Shown: piece by piece, positions 45,501-56,917 of the stretch
Position numbering within the stretch: the first letter of the stretch is position 1
How the letters are laid out: the number at the start of each line of letters is the position of its first letter
NCBI GenBank assembly: GCA_033964015.1
Contig: CM066916.1
Span: 16,222,501 to 16,286,500 of the forward strand
DNA from: Scolanthus callimorphus
Lineage: Eukaryota > Cnidaria > Anthozoa > Actiniaria > Edwardsiidae
Reading direction: 5' to 3'
DNA: 64,000 nucleotides
Translations under genes and position numbers: made by a program
Notes under the pieces: model-generated
What the model was told of the DNA's origin: nothing
Databases searched by the model: none
Seen by the model: only the letters and a program-made list of their open reading frames with translations

Positions 45501-48500
45501 GGAACACAGTGCTACACATATGACAAACATATGACATACCAACACGAAAACATATGACTATGAGAAACATATGACAAACATATGAAAGGACAATGGCAAT
45601 GAATAACATATGACAAATATATGAATTATATATGACAAACATATGAAAGTGAGTATATGAAAATCTGATGTTTTGATAACATATGATTGTGTCCTTTTTG
45701 TATGTTTTTCATATGTATGGATCATATTTGACTGCAATCCTACATATGAATAACATATGACAAATCAAGGCAACGAGCATATGACAAATATATGACATTT
45801 CAGCTAGGACATATATGGATGTCATATGTTTCAGCCCAACATATGACGGCCAACATGTGACAAACATATGAAAGTGTGTGATAATGGTTTTAAGTCCTTG
45901 ATCTTACACCTTAACCAGAAAGCGACGTTCTTTCGGCATAAGACAGGGATAACTTATCATCATGTAGTGTGAAATAACGTATCTCAAGTCCGTATCTCTG
46001 CCCTGATTACAAGCTGACTACTTTCATTTATATATAACATGCCACAAAACAGTTACTAGCCCTCTATTTGCAATTTTACGCACTGCTTGAAATGTCCCAC
46101 TTACACAACTCTCAAAAAGCCATTAATTACTTTTACGTTTCTTGCTGACGAGCATGTAACATCGGCTATTTCCAAGCCTAGCCCCTGCTTAATCTCTACA
46201 TTTTATAGCTTAGACCGGAAGCGGGTGTTCATGAGCTGATATTCTGTTAATTTGCAGTCTTCTGTAAATAACACTGTAAACACAGAACAACTTTTACCGA
46301 AATTTCGTAAACAGGAATTAATTCAAAGAGAAACGATACAAACGACTAATTTTCTAGCTGTTTTAAACAGTGACTCCCGAACAAAACTGAATGGTATCAG
46401 GCGCGGAGCGTGTGATAAAAGAATTAAATTACCCGAGTTATTATCTACCGAATCGGAAGATATTGTTAATTGTCTCAGCTTTATGACATGACCGGCCTGA
46501 TGCTTCTTGCAAAGACAAAGCACATGGCTTTATACACACAAGAGTTAACCTCATTGTACAGTTAGCGCTGCAAAAAAAATTAATTCGTCTTCAACTTAGC
46601 TCTTAGAATAGATTTTAGTAACCCCAGGCTTAATTAAACTCAATCTTCTAAACGTAACGTGACTTCCGGCAAACTAAAACACACAAAGCCACCAAATTCC
46701 TCTATAAACTTTGTTAAATCGAACTGAAAAAGCTACACAAAGTTCGGTTTTCAGTTCAGTTGACTACATTGGTGAAAGGGCGATCTAAATCTCATATAAT
46801 AGTAGGCTGTAATATCAGCTTTTAGCTGTTTGGACACAGCAGAATTGACGTGTTTGGCGTGTTTATAATTAAAATCTAAAATCCACAATGGCGCTCGCTT
46901 CTCCGCTTCTTGTTGAGGTCGAGAATTAGCCAGTTTAAGCAGGAATCGTTTAATCAAAATGTATACGAAATGCCAATGTTTTACCTAATGCTTCAACATC
47001 ATGCTTCTTTTCTCAAAAGATAATAGGGCTCTATCTTAAAATCAGCCAATTCATGAAACCAATCACACAGTATGTTCCAATCACTTTCAACTCACCGCTT
47101 GATTGAAGTCTTAGGCCTTTTCCCTGTAGTACTTTGAGACAGTACAGTAACGCTTGAACAAAGCGATTATCAGCATAGCGTAAAAGCGACAGGACATTTG
47201 CGATCCAGAATTGGGCAAGATAGGAGACACACTCCAAGCCATGTTGTAGCACTATACCGTTGCTTTATTTTAGCGGGTTCAGTACGAAAATTGCGAATTG
47301 GCCAATCAGAAGTGACCTCAGCTCGAACCAGGTTTCGCTCGGTCAAAGTGCAAGTGACGCCTGTAAGCAGCAGTTTATGCATTGATATTTGCATGCTACG
47401 CTGTGAATCCTTTTTACTTACATTTGCAATTGAAATTATCGACTTAGCACTTTTCTATTATTTGAGTTATCTCCAATAGACTTCTCGAACTAAAGGAATT
47501 CGTTTGAAATTAGTCATATGTTCTCTTCAAAATGTGACAACAGTGATCTTCTGTGTTATACTTGGTTATGTCCATTTGCCTTTGGTTATAATGTACCAGC
47601 GTGTCAAATTTTAAGTTTGTCAAGTAGTTGAATATGGCTATTGTGTCTTACGTGCCTTGGTGGAGTCAAATATCCTACTATTTCAGTCCTCTGTCATATG
47701 TTTGCACTTGTATCTTTTTTTTACTTTTTGTCATATGTGTCTGACTGAGTCATATGTTGAGGTTGATATATGACATACCCTAGACTAGTTTTTGTCATAT
47801 GTTCGCCCGTGGTAATGAGTTCTCGAGTTCTGTCATAATGAGATACATATGACACCCCAAAAGTGAAACATATGAATTGCATCTTTGTCATATGATTCAA
47901 TTCCTGTCATATGTTACCACAGGCTAGCGCTTTTTCTGTCATATATAAAATGCTTGTTGTCATATACATGTCATATGTTCTCTTGGATTGTCATATATTC
48001 CCCAAGTCTAGAAGCCTGTTCTCGAAAATCCTTCCGAACTCTCGATTTTGAAAACGTACGCCTGTCATATGTTTTTCTCATATGTCATATGTTTTTAATA
48101 TATTTTTCACATGTTTGTCATAGGTTTGTCATATGTTTCTGTTCCAGTAGTGATATGGTACTATAGTACGAAATCCTTGCATTGAGCTTGATTGAGCATG
48201 CATTGTGGTTTCTTTTACCCCATTCACACTAAACCCATGCTTAGTTAAACAAGGTTTTTCTTCGCCTCACAACACGTGAAGTTTCTTACTGCGATAAACT
48301 CTCACTAGCAAAATGATCACTGAGTTACATGTACAGTATAACAGTATATTCAGTTTTGTTCTTCGTACTCCTTTTGGGAGATAAGGATTTAAACCAGTTT
48401 AGTTACACTACCTTTAAGCTTAAGCGCCGGTGTGAATGGGGTATAAGTCACTGAAATGTCCGGCACATGATGAAAAGAAGAAAAGTAGCCTCTGCTTGTA

Positions 48501-51458
48501 GGGAAGATTTTACCGTAACCAAGGAACCTGATTCACACAACAATGAAAGTAACTTACATTGTGGACAACCCATCAGTTCAAATCTCAAAGCAATCCAGCG
48601 GTTCCAAGTTACTGGGATGATTCTCAAAGCCCGTGCTAAAAGGTACGGGTTGTTGAATCTATGGTACACGACACTGTGCTTGTCTGTGTTCCCAGTAAAG
48701 TTTCCTTTGTATCGGAAGAAAGTATTTGGGCGTCCAGTCATGCTACATTGGATCTGGAAAAGAGTGACCCATTCGTCGAACACGCTGCTTCCCTGTATTG
48801 CCATCCCTGTTATCATATGTATCTCTTTTAGGTCGACCTGCAGCCATTGGTTCTGATCTAGAGTTGCGGCAGACCAACCTCCAGGCTTTCGTAATCGGGA
48901 TAGATAAGGGAATAAGCCGTTGTATATTGTCGATGCGGTTAACTGAGCATCTTTGATACGTCCGTCTTCCATGCCTAAAGAATAGTTGGCACAAAGATCG
49001 ACCTTCCATCCTGAAATGAGAGGAATATGCGTATAGCTTGAATACCATATTTCTACAGTGATCCTTTCTGACATAAGAGTTTCTGGCATAACGTCTTGCA
49101 ATTAAGGTATGGGTAAATGTTCGATTGTAAAGCATGGAAAAAATACCTTCGAAATTCATACTTGTAAAAGTATTTACTACAATCCATTTTGAAATCACTG
49201 TCAATCCCATGCGTGTGTCAAAAAAGGGCAATAAAAACCGCGGCGATCCGCGAAAGGCAAAATCTCGAGGCGCGCAATGCATCATGGGAAGGACGAGGCG
49301 CTGATCATGCCACATCAACCTCGTACCCAGAGCCCGTCATCTTTTGGCCAGCGGCAAGATTCAGGGCCCTGGGGGAATCCGATTTGTGAGCATGCGTGGT
49401 AGGTCAAAAACGTAACGAACTTTCATACAACGTTCAAACCGGAAACCCAGAATCTGGGTTTTAAAACAATCGATTCCCCCAGAGCCCTGAATCTTGCCGC
49501 TGGCCAAAAGATGACGGGCTCTGGGTACGAGATTGATGCCACATGATGCCTTTCGCACTAGCTCGCTCCCAGTTGCTCTCGCCTCGAAAGTCGCTAGATC
49601 GCGCCTGGGCAATAAAAACCGCGGCGATCCGCGAAAGGCAAAATCTCGAAATTTCCCTCTTTTGTGTCTAAAATTTATTATATGTAAATATGCTAAATAG
49701 TAGTAAGAAAAATAGCTAAAACAAGCTCAAAGGGTTAAAATATAGCAGGTAACAAACAGGTTCAAACAATTTATAATAAATTTGCCAGGACACGTGGCTT
49801 TTTGCCAGTATACAAGCCACTAGCTGAGAAAGAGGCCGAGGAACAAGTTTTCAGAGGAAAAGGTTCGTTGTGTGGTCATGCATTTCTGAAACTCATTTTA
49901 AAATAATTCATCGAGCTAAAACAAAGGAAATCATAAGCGTGAAGGATGCTTGGAAGCGCGATCTTAATTTGCATAGGCATTTGAGACATTATTCCTTCTT
50001 TTTAATCATTAAATGATTGGTCGTGTTCAGAAACAATCTTTGGACATTATATTAATTATATGGTGGAAGTTTAATAAATAAATAGATGATGTAATACGTG
50101 TATGTGTCATAAAACAGGACAAAAATTAAAGTAATTTTGCAAAGGATCGAACAAGATAAAAGGATGAAGACTTACACCTCAGAAACGGCCGGTGCGTCGT
50201 GGGAGAAACTAAGAAGAACGGAATTCTCGTGTTAACCCAGTACAAAATTAATTCTTGCGGGCGATGTATTGTAGAATCATTTGGCATTCGCCTTTGTCCG
50301 TCATTCCTAAATGGAGGAATGCTCACCATGAATAATTTAACGATATTTTTGATAATATTACTTCAAATTGACCTAAAAACATTAAAAATATCTGAACTAT
50401 CAAGACTACTAGTCAGGATAAGGGTTAATACATCATTTTAGTATATTTTATAGTATATGCCTCGTTCTATTAAAGATTAATACTATTAAGGTACGTAATC
50501 AATAAAACGAGCTGTCCGAACCAGCGAATTCACTCATAGCGTAGTGGTTAGGGTTTGGGTATAGTAACTGGAAAGTTACAGTTTCGAACCTTGATGATTT
50601 TCCTAATTCTTTTTTTCATTTCTGTAGGTGAGCGCTTGTTTAGAAAAAAATTCTAAGTGCCAGTGAGCATTCCTCGATTTAGGCGTGTGTCCTTTGTCAC
50701 GCGCCGCCATTTTGTTTCTAGAATGACCCGGCAAAGTAGAAAAACAGTGAGCAGTCAACTTTTTGGTTCTTAAACAAATAAGGAGTACTTTTTGGTAGCT
50801 TTGTCAACTTTTGTACCCAAAATCGGCAGCATCAGACTTCGCTTTCCAACATGGGCAAAACCCGCGCCCTGCTTGGCCTCGTTTCCATGCTGAATAAATC
50901 GGCTGAAAAAATCAAGATGGCGCTTGTGTGACAAAGGCGAATAAGCAGATTAACCAGTGTCCACGATTCTGTTTTTGGTATATCTATTTGCTCCCATGAC
51001 ATACCGCGGGCGATTACAGACAGTTGTGACGTTGTAACCTTTTCTGAAATAGATGTACTGAGCACAAGCAGCGGATGAAACCACAAAAATAAGTCGACAT
51101 GCATGATACGCATGAAATATAGCACCGCAGCAAAAGTTATTTTCTTTTCTGCTATACGAACACTAGAGTGCTAACAGTAAATGTGAAACATTAGTTAAGC
51201 AAAATCACACAAATTTGTGAAATTTAGTGATATTTTGTAAATATCATAGGTTAGTTGTTAAGTCATTGTTTCCGCGCTTCATGCTTTATCAATTTTCTCA
51301 CTAGATTTAAACAAAAATGTACTTTTTAGTATATAATGTTTCACGGATTTGCCGTTTGCACTCTATACTGGAGGTTTTGCTCAATTTACACATCAAATCA
51401 ACCTACCTTGAACTTCTTGTGCAAGGAAAAGCACAGCAACTATGGCTAGCAGCTTCAT
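42529..51458 (-). CDS. secreted discoidin (F5/8 type C) plus zona pellucida domain protein
   Basis: Minus-strand exons are 51407-51458, 48558-49010, 44638-45244 and 42529-42899, phase-consistent with GT-AG borders. ATG at 51458 starts a signal peptide (MKLLAIVAVLFLAQEVQG). Exon two is a full F5/8C domain (CANYSLGMEDGRIKDAQLTA, WLQVDLKEIHMITGMAIQGS, WIALRFELMGCPQ). Exons three and four are a ZP domain (LNCTKSHMILRVPINLLPPS, CNTTCTTSKGYIHYYN, HCWATPTPQP, IHCQVRVCKPGDPFC). At the third/fourth junction Asp replaces the usual Cys of the ZP NGC motif. A possible last exon at 41428-41432 and leftward would add LKR and a stop after a CCCGACAG acceptor, giving ~498 residues and no membrane anchor, but this is weak. 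A possible 5' UTR exon lies at 52337-52381. ZP proteins polymerise in extracellular matrix; some are reported in coral skeletal matrix. Confidence 0.85.
43137..43430 (-). pseudogene. decayed partial copy of the discoidin exon and its flanking intron
   Basis: This segment is highly similar to about 48465-48730. It covers the 3' half of the discoidin exon (through RFELMGCPQ), the GTAAGT donor and ~80 bp of following intron (AGATTT-ACCGTAACCA region). It has small deletions (for example the HSVV codons are lost) and a broken frame. It sits in the intron between the two ZP exons. Confidence 0.85.
43618..43965. mobile_element. 348-bp foldback in a discoidin-ZP gene intron
   Basis: Arms of ~165 bp: GTTTGTGTACTGCAACATTG outside and CCATGTGGTTAGTTGTGGTT, TGTCCTTGA inside, each with its complement. 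A short AAGGTAAGTCCGTG centre lies between. No open frame of note. Confidence 0.83.
44006..44578. mobile_element. outer element with GAATGGTTAGG ends, carrying a nested MITE
   Basis: Left GATCATAGTTAGTGGAGTGG then AATGGTTAGG, right CCTAACCATTCCCTCTATAA then ACTATGATTTGATC. It encloses the complete AGAGCGG-family MITE 44263-44527. Confidence 0.72.
44263..44527. mobile_element. AGAGCGGTTTTCAC-family MITE, best copy
   Basis: The left end is AGAGCGGTTTTCACATGACT and the right end is GTCATTGTGAAAACCGCTCT. It is 265 bp. Related copies are 9492-9745 and the outer part of 22215-22860. Confidence 0.87.
45331..48152. mobile_element. 2.8-kb CACTA/EnSpm-type element with CATATG subterminal arrays
   Basis: Ends are CACTACTGGAA and TTCCAGTAGTG, flanked by ATA on both sides (a 3-bp duplication). 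Both ~500-bp ends are packed with ACATATGACAAACATATGA-type words in inverse orientation (45350-45880 and 47500-48150). CACTA ends, a 3-bp TSD and subterminal repeats are the established hallmarks of the EnSpm/CACTA superfamily. The interior (45.9-47.5 kb) shows no recognisable transposase, so it is probably non-autonomous. It starts 87 bp from ZP exon 44638-45244. Confidence 0.87.
48216..48443. mobile_element. MITE with CCCCATTCACAC ends
   Basis: The left end CCCCATTCACACTAAACCCA pairs with the right GGTGTGAATGGGG, and GCTTAGTTAAAC with GTTTAGTTACAC inside. A TA dinucleotide flanks both sides. It lies 115 bp 3' of the discoidin exon. Confidence 0.75.
49226..49649. repeat. 42-bp direct repeats bracketing a CTCGTACCCAG element
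   Basis: GGGCAATAAAAACCGCGGCG continuing ATCCGCGAAAGGCAAAATCT is present at 49226-49268 and again, identical, at 49607-49649. Between them lies the palindromic 49320-49531 element. Confidence 0.88.
49320..49531. mobile_element. CTCGTACCCAG element, copy 2
   Basis: About 50-bp perfect arms, CTCGTACCCAGAGCCCGTCA then TCTTTTGGCCAGCGGCAAGA. It is 212 bp, against 220 bp for copy 1. The flanks do not show a clean 3-bp duplication. Confidence 0.83.
50531..50612 (+). repeat. tRNA-derived SINE-like sequence (A and B box)
   Basis: TAGCGTAGTGG fits the polymerase III A box, and GTTTCGAACCT, ~35 bp on, matches most of the B box. A T7 run follows near 50606, as in a terminator. The stems of a true tRNA do not pair. 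Confidence 0.5.
50688..50938. mobile_element. inverted-repeat element with CCTTTGTCAC ends
   Basis: GTGTCCTTTGTCACGCGCCG then CCATTTTG at the left pairs with CAAGATGGCGCTTGTGTGAC then AAAGGCG at the right. It lies in the first intron of the discoidin-ZP gene. Confidence 0.65.
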
Positions 51459-51495
51459 TCTCTTGGGATCTTGACTCGCACGAGTAACCCAAGCC

Positions 51496-53600
51496 TGAAG
51501 AGAATATCGATAATTACTTTATAAAAATACTTGTCACTCAAGAATGCAAAAAATAAGAGGACAGAATTTAAACAAAAACGTCCAGCAATCCGCTAGAATA
51601 TGATCACTCATTGAATGATCTTTTGTAACTAACTCATAACTGATCGTGTTTAAAAACGATCTGTATTTGTATGTTTGGTATTATTTCATACGTTTAGTAA
51701 TCGTTCTCTGCTGTCCTCCAATAGCGTTATGTCTGCGATCATGAAACCGATGAAACTTGGTTATTTCATTATTTTAGTAACTTGTTTTCGATAGACTAGG
51801 CATTCCTTAAGAGACAAGGATTGCAATGTGTTAGTACATCTAGGTCGAACTGCCCGCATCGTTAATAACATTGAAGAGGCGTTGCCAGCCTCGTTGCCAG
51901 TTGTTATAGCTTATGCACTTGCCGCGGGTAAAAAATATCCTTTTGGATTTTGAATGCTTTTTCTGACTGGTTTCTTGAAATAGTCTTTCCTGTTTTGGCA
52001 TGCTGACCAAATCTTAGCTATGGACCACGTCTCCTTTTTGACAGTAAATGACAGTAAATGTAATTTGTGACAAAACACACTTCTTCTTCTTCCGATAATC
52101 TCACTCCTTCCATATGGAAGATTCCTTTAATTTAATTTCAAAAGTCAGATTGCATGAGCATAGTAGCACCCAATATGAAAAGATCGTACGAGGCCTACAA
52201 ATTTAAAGTACATACGTTCATGAAACAGCAAGTACATGTTACAAAAAACCTCGAATGTAATGTATGGAATCAGCAGGATCATTTAAAGGGTCATTTCATT
52301 CACATTCATTCAAATATCAAAGAAAACTAGTCGTACCTGATTTTCGAGGTTTGACTCCAACTAACCTGTTGCTGCAAAGCCCTAAAGATAAACCATATCA
52401 GTAGGTATTTATGGGAATCAACGTATTAGAAAATAATTTACCTGTAGTTTACTACTTTCCCTGAATCAACCGACTGATCAACCGGCCTCGGATGAGCTAG
52501 CCGCGGTATTTCAAAAGACTATAGATTTCAATATTTTCGCGTTTTTTTGGTTCGCTGACTCTGGTATTCATGCCCCTTCATCTCAAAAGGATGCTATACA
52601 AGGAAACAAAGAAGAAAAAGTTAATAAAACCACGAAATATTGGTCCTAGAGTTTTAATGTAGAGCAATTCATTAAGTATAATAAAAATTATATTCGGGCC
52701 ACGGTAGTGGCTGCCAAGGATTTCGATATTGTTTTTGTGGTTCTTGACACGTCATGATGTTTAGTAACTTCAAAAACAAGATTTTGAAAGTCATTATATA
52801 TATTGGATCAGTTTCTTTTTGAGTTTCTTTTTGAACAAAGGACAATTGCTTTCAAAAGTGTGTTTAAAGCCACGTTGCATTGGATCGTTGTTTTTTTTTT
52901 GGTTGGTCTGGGAAAACTCTTTCAAACTATTTCTCTAGAAAAGACAAACACCTCCACAAAATTCCTTATCAAATTGAAGTTTCATTAGCTTAATTGCCAA
53001 GTTGAATCATGCATAATTTTAATCAACACAACGCATATGAAGCTTTCGTATACAAATTTCAGTAGCTTGCTCAAGTAGATCTTTTGGCATAGCTTTGTGG
53101 TCGCAAAGCACCTATTTTTTAATGTTCAAACAAAAGGGCCTCTCCATGTACTAAGGGAAGTTTAAGTGAAAAAAACGTTCATGCTAGACAGGTAGGTGGT
53201 GGCACTGATTCAAGACATTAGAGGTTGATAAAGAAATTGCTAAAAAGGAAAAAAGTGCGCAACATCTAAAAGTGGGGGCGGTAGAACTGTATGACAGTAA
53301 TTCAACACGAGTACGGCCGAATAATCCCTCGAGCATTTGATGTACAGTTGCAAACAGTTCGCTCTTTTGGAATGCTGTGGATTAACACACTCTGTGGGCC
53401 GAAAATCTTGTTGAATATACCTTGGTGTCAAGCCATTTCAAAATGGTTCAACATTGTTGCGATGCGAACGTGTCGTGCGTTGAGTCATTTTCTCTACGTC
53501 AACTAACAAATCCGTCAATCAGACGAGTGGACAGCTCTAGGTACAGACAGACAGACAGACTTTATTTATACACGGACAAAACATTCAGCATACATGTAAT
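51496..53600. other. upstream of the discoidin-ZP gene: little recognised
   Basis: A candidate noncoding exon is 52337-52381 on the minus strand (acceptor CTTTAG, donor GTACGA). Otherwise the sequence is AT-rich. A short ACAG microsatellite is at 53543-53558. No open frame with a known motif. Confidence 0.4.
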
Positions 53601-53610
53601 TATATTTAAG

Positions 53611-53911
53611 CAATAAAAGTACTTTCCGCGTGCTCTCTGCTTTCTTACAAACACGAGGGGGATGTTGGGAGAATTGATCAAAACTTGAAAGAACGAGCCG
53701 AAGGCGAGTGTCTTTCAAGTTTTATCAGTTCGACCAACATTCCCCGAGTGTTTGTAAGAAACCAGAGAGCACGCAGAAAGTATTTTTATTGCTTTTAGAA
53801 AATAACATACACACGCGCGACAGCGTTGCGTGACAATCGTGTTTCTAAGGTCTGTTACAAACACGCTTTTTAACCAATCAGAATGCGCACATTCACAATA
53901 CAACATAGTAA
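53611..53911. mobile_element. AAGCAATAAAAGTAC family repeat, copy 2
   Basis: Reverse-complement relative of 19228-19475, sharing AAGCAATAAAAGTACTTTCC, GTGCTCTCTGCTTTCTTACA and ACGCTTTTTAACCAATCAGA. It has an extra ~70-bp central hairpin with AAAACTTGAAAGAAC and its complement. Confidence 0.85.
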
Positions 53912-53913
53912 TA

Positions 53914-56398
53914 TATTTGCACTGGGTCCCATTGTACTATATAAGTTATGGGAAAGTAGGCCTGGCGGAGCACAAAATGGCAAAGGCAAAGGGAGGGAGG
54001 GTGGGTGAATAAAAGCTAGGAGGCGCCACCAAGCCTAAGGGTGAGCACAATGGGACCCACAGCCGCCACCGACACATGGCGTCCCCCATGGACGCCATTC
54101 CGGCGCTTGTTCTCAAACCAGCTGAGACTGAGACATATGCTAATGAGTTGATCTCTTATATACGTACTACTGGGACCCAGTACAAATAACACACTTTATA
54201 GGGCTGGGTCGAACCGAGGTCGAGCGCAGTACTCAAGGCAAAATAGATGGTAGACAGTTTGAGGAGTTATATTTTCTGGGAGGGAAGTTGCTATAGGTTA
54301 AGGCGTCCCAACAAAACTCGCCATATGTGGCTAAACAAAAGGGGCACAAGCAAGACATGACATATAAGAGCCAGAACAACCAACAGTCTCCCCAAAACTC
54401 AACCCTCAAGCTCGTTATGTAGGGAATATCGCATGTAACTAACATTATGCATATAACTGCACCACGAGGCTAAGTACAAGGGGTTTACTGGGTTTGGGGC
54501 TGCACCCCTGCCCATAAATATACGTCTTTGTACTGAAATGGCTATACGCTGCGAGGCAAAAGGGAACAGCCCCAAACCCAGCAAACCCAGAATGCCAGCC
54601 CCGTCCGAGGACAGGGCACTGGACGGATTCCAGATGTCCCAAAAGGAACCGACATTGTCCAGAGGACATTAGATAGCCTCTCCAGGAGTGCTGAGAAGGG
54701 GGATGCGACCCATGAAAATACACCAAAGTATATGGCGATAAAATGGAGTGAAAAATTACATGGCGAGGTTCACCCAGTCGCCTATGTGCATAAAAATAGA
54801 TTGAAACATTTTACGGCGAGGTTCACCCAGCCGCTCACATGCACAGAAAATGGAGTGAAAAATTTTACGGCGAGGTTCACCCAGTCGCCCACATGCACAG
54901 AAAATGAAGTGAAAAATTTTGCGGCGAGGTTCACCCAGTCGCCCACATGCACAGAAGAAAATGGAGTGAAAAAAAAATTACGGCGAGGCTCACCCAGTCG
55001 CCCATGTGCACAGAAAATGGAGTGAAAAAAAAAATACGGCGACGTTCACCCAGTCGCCCATGTGCATAAAAATGGAGTGAAAAATTATATGGCGAGGTTT
55101 ACCCAGTCGCCCATGTGCATAAAAATTGAGAGAAAAATTATATGGCGAGGTTCACCCAGTCGCCCACATGCACAGAAAATGGAGTGAAAAAAATTTACGG
55201 CGAGGTTCACCCAGTCACCTATGTGCATAAAAATTGAGTATAAAATTATATGGCGAGGTTCACCCAGTCGCCCACATGCACAGAAAATGGAGTAAAAAAA
55301 AATTACGGCGAGGTTCACCCAGTCGCCCACATGCACAGAAAATGGAGTGAAAAAAAAAATACGGCGAGGTTCACCCAGTCGCCCATGTGCATAAAAATTG
55401 AGTGAAAAATTATATGGCGAGGTTCACCCAGTCGCCCATGTGCATAAAAATTGAGAGAAAAAATATATGGCGAGGTTCACCCAGTCGCCCATGTGCATAA
55501 AAATTGAGAGAAAAATTATATGGCGAGGTTCACCCAGTCGCCCACATGCACAGAAAATGGAGTGAACAAATTTACGGCGAGGTTCACCCAGTCGCCTATG
55601 TGCATAAAAATTGAGTGAAAAATTATATGGCGAGGTTCACCCAGTCGCCCCCATGCACAAAAATGGAGTGAAAAATTTACGGCGAGGTTCACCCAGTCGC
55701 CCATGTGCATAAAGCAATGACAGAAACAAAACAAATGGCGAGGCAATTACCATATAAATCCGTGGTAAGCGAACTAACTCTGCCAGACTAACAAGGAGCG
55801 GGGAGATAATAGCTACAAATTGTGCTGTACTAAGCGAACACATAAGCAAAAATTGTAATGGCAACAACTAAGCGGCAGACAAGCTAGGGATACTGAAAGC
55901 CAGCTTACTACAGAGGGAGCGTGACGAGATGGCGGTAGAGAAGAATGGCAGATAGAAGTATGACAAATATGCTCCAACACGCGGCCAAGTCGGCTTCGGG
56001 GTTCGCGTATTTATTTACGAAGGAAAACGCCGGTAGAAGAGCTCCCGCGGAACCCGGTACGACTGTGGACCTGTAAAATAAATGAAACAGTTCGCCCTTG
56101 AGTGAAACGGCATGGAGGCAGATGACAGGATATTAAAGCACAACATTTCAATTCAAACCGAAATTGCAGACGCCACCGAGCGAATAGTAGACTGCTGGCA
56201 AGAAGAAGAAATAAGTGGAGACGATGAAAATCTGTAGACTTTAATTGTAGAATGGCTGTGAAGTCTTGTGTAGAGTAGAGAACTTTTAGTCGGACCAGAG
56301 AGACGTCGACGGCGCGGCGTTCTCAAACCAACTGAGACTGAGACATTTGCTAATGAGTTGATCTCTTATATACGTACTACTGGGACCCAGTACAAATA
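53914..56398. mobile_element. composite element with TGGGTCCCA ends and duplicated right terminus
   Basis: The left end TATTTGCACTGGGTCCCATT pairs with two copies of a right end (complement of CTACTGGGACCCAGTACAAA), at ~54107-54188 and ~56317-56398. These are ~82-bp direct repeats 2,210 bp apart. The longer form contains the 54-bp array 54733-55745 and ~550 bp of unrecognised sequence (55746-56300). Confidence 0.7.
54733..55745. repeat. ~54-bp tandem array, about 18 copies
   Basis: The unit contains GGCGAGGTTCACCCAGTCGC followed by CCACATGCACAGAAAATGGA or CCATGTGCATAAAAATTGAG. Length varies by the A-run (5-9). Two variants, CACATGCACAG and CATGTGCATAA, alternate irregularly. A period near a multiple of 3 keeps several frames open; no protein is inferred. 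Confidence 0.93.
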
Positions 56399-56527
56399 GG
56401 TGTTATTTTCTAAATATATATAAAAAGGTGATTTCAGACAGGCTTTTCACACAGGAGTGTTTTTAACTAATAAGACTAGCTAGGCTTCAAAGCCAAATTT
56501 TCCACAATAAAATGCAAACGAAACTTA

Positions 56528-56914
56528 GGCACCGTCCACACTACGCCGGCTAAATTTGAAAACGGCTAATTTGCTTCGAAAACGGAACAAAAGTTTTCCG
56601 TCCACACTACGCCGGCTAAATTTGAAAACGCACAAAAAAAGTCAGCTTAGCGCATGCGCCAAAAGAAAAACGAGAGCCCGCGGTCATAAATTCCTCGCAG
56701 CCGTGTAACATGACGTCATCGTTTTCGAAAAGTTCCGTTTTCGCCGTCCACACTAAAACGCGTAGCCGGCGTTTTCAAATTTAGCCACTTTCGGTAGCGT
56801 TTTCAAAAAGATCCGGTTTCGGTGGAAATTTAGCCGGCGTAGTGTGGACGGAGGGCACAACCGTATAAATATTTAGCCGTTTTCAAATTTAGCCGGCGTA
56901 GTGTGGACGGGGCC
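56528..56914. mobile_element. MITE with CCGTCCACACTACGCCGG ends, copy 2, TTA TSD
   Basis: Left GGCACCGTCCACACTACGCC, right the complement ending GGGGCC. It is flanked by TTA at 56525-56527 and 56915-56917. It matches 22361-22748 along its whole length, in opposite orientation by interior order. Confidence 0.9.
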
Positions 56915-56917
56915 TTA

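Noticed and set aside
50531..50612. A functional tRNA gene
   Set aside because: A and B boxes are present but the acceptor and T stems do not pair; a SINE-type relic is more likely.
54732..55867. Several open frames on both strands with repeated GDWVNLAV or ARFTQSPTC words
   Set aside because: They follow the 54-bp array; the repeats open frames on both strands at once.
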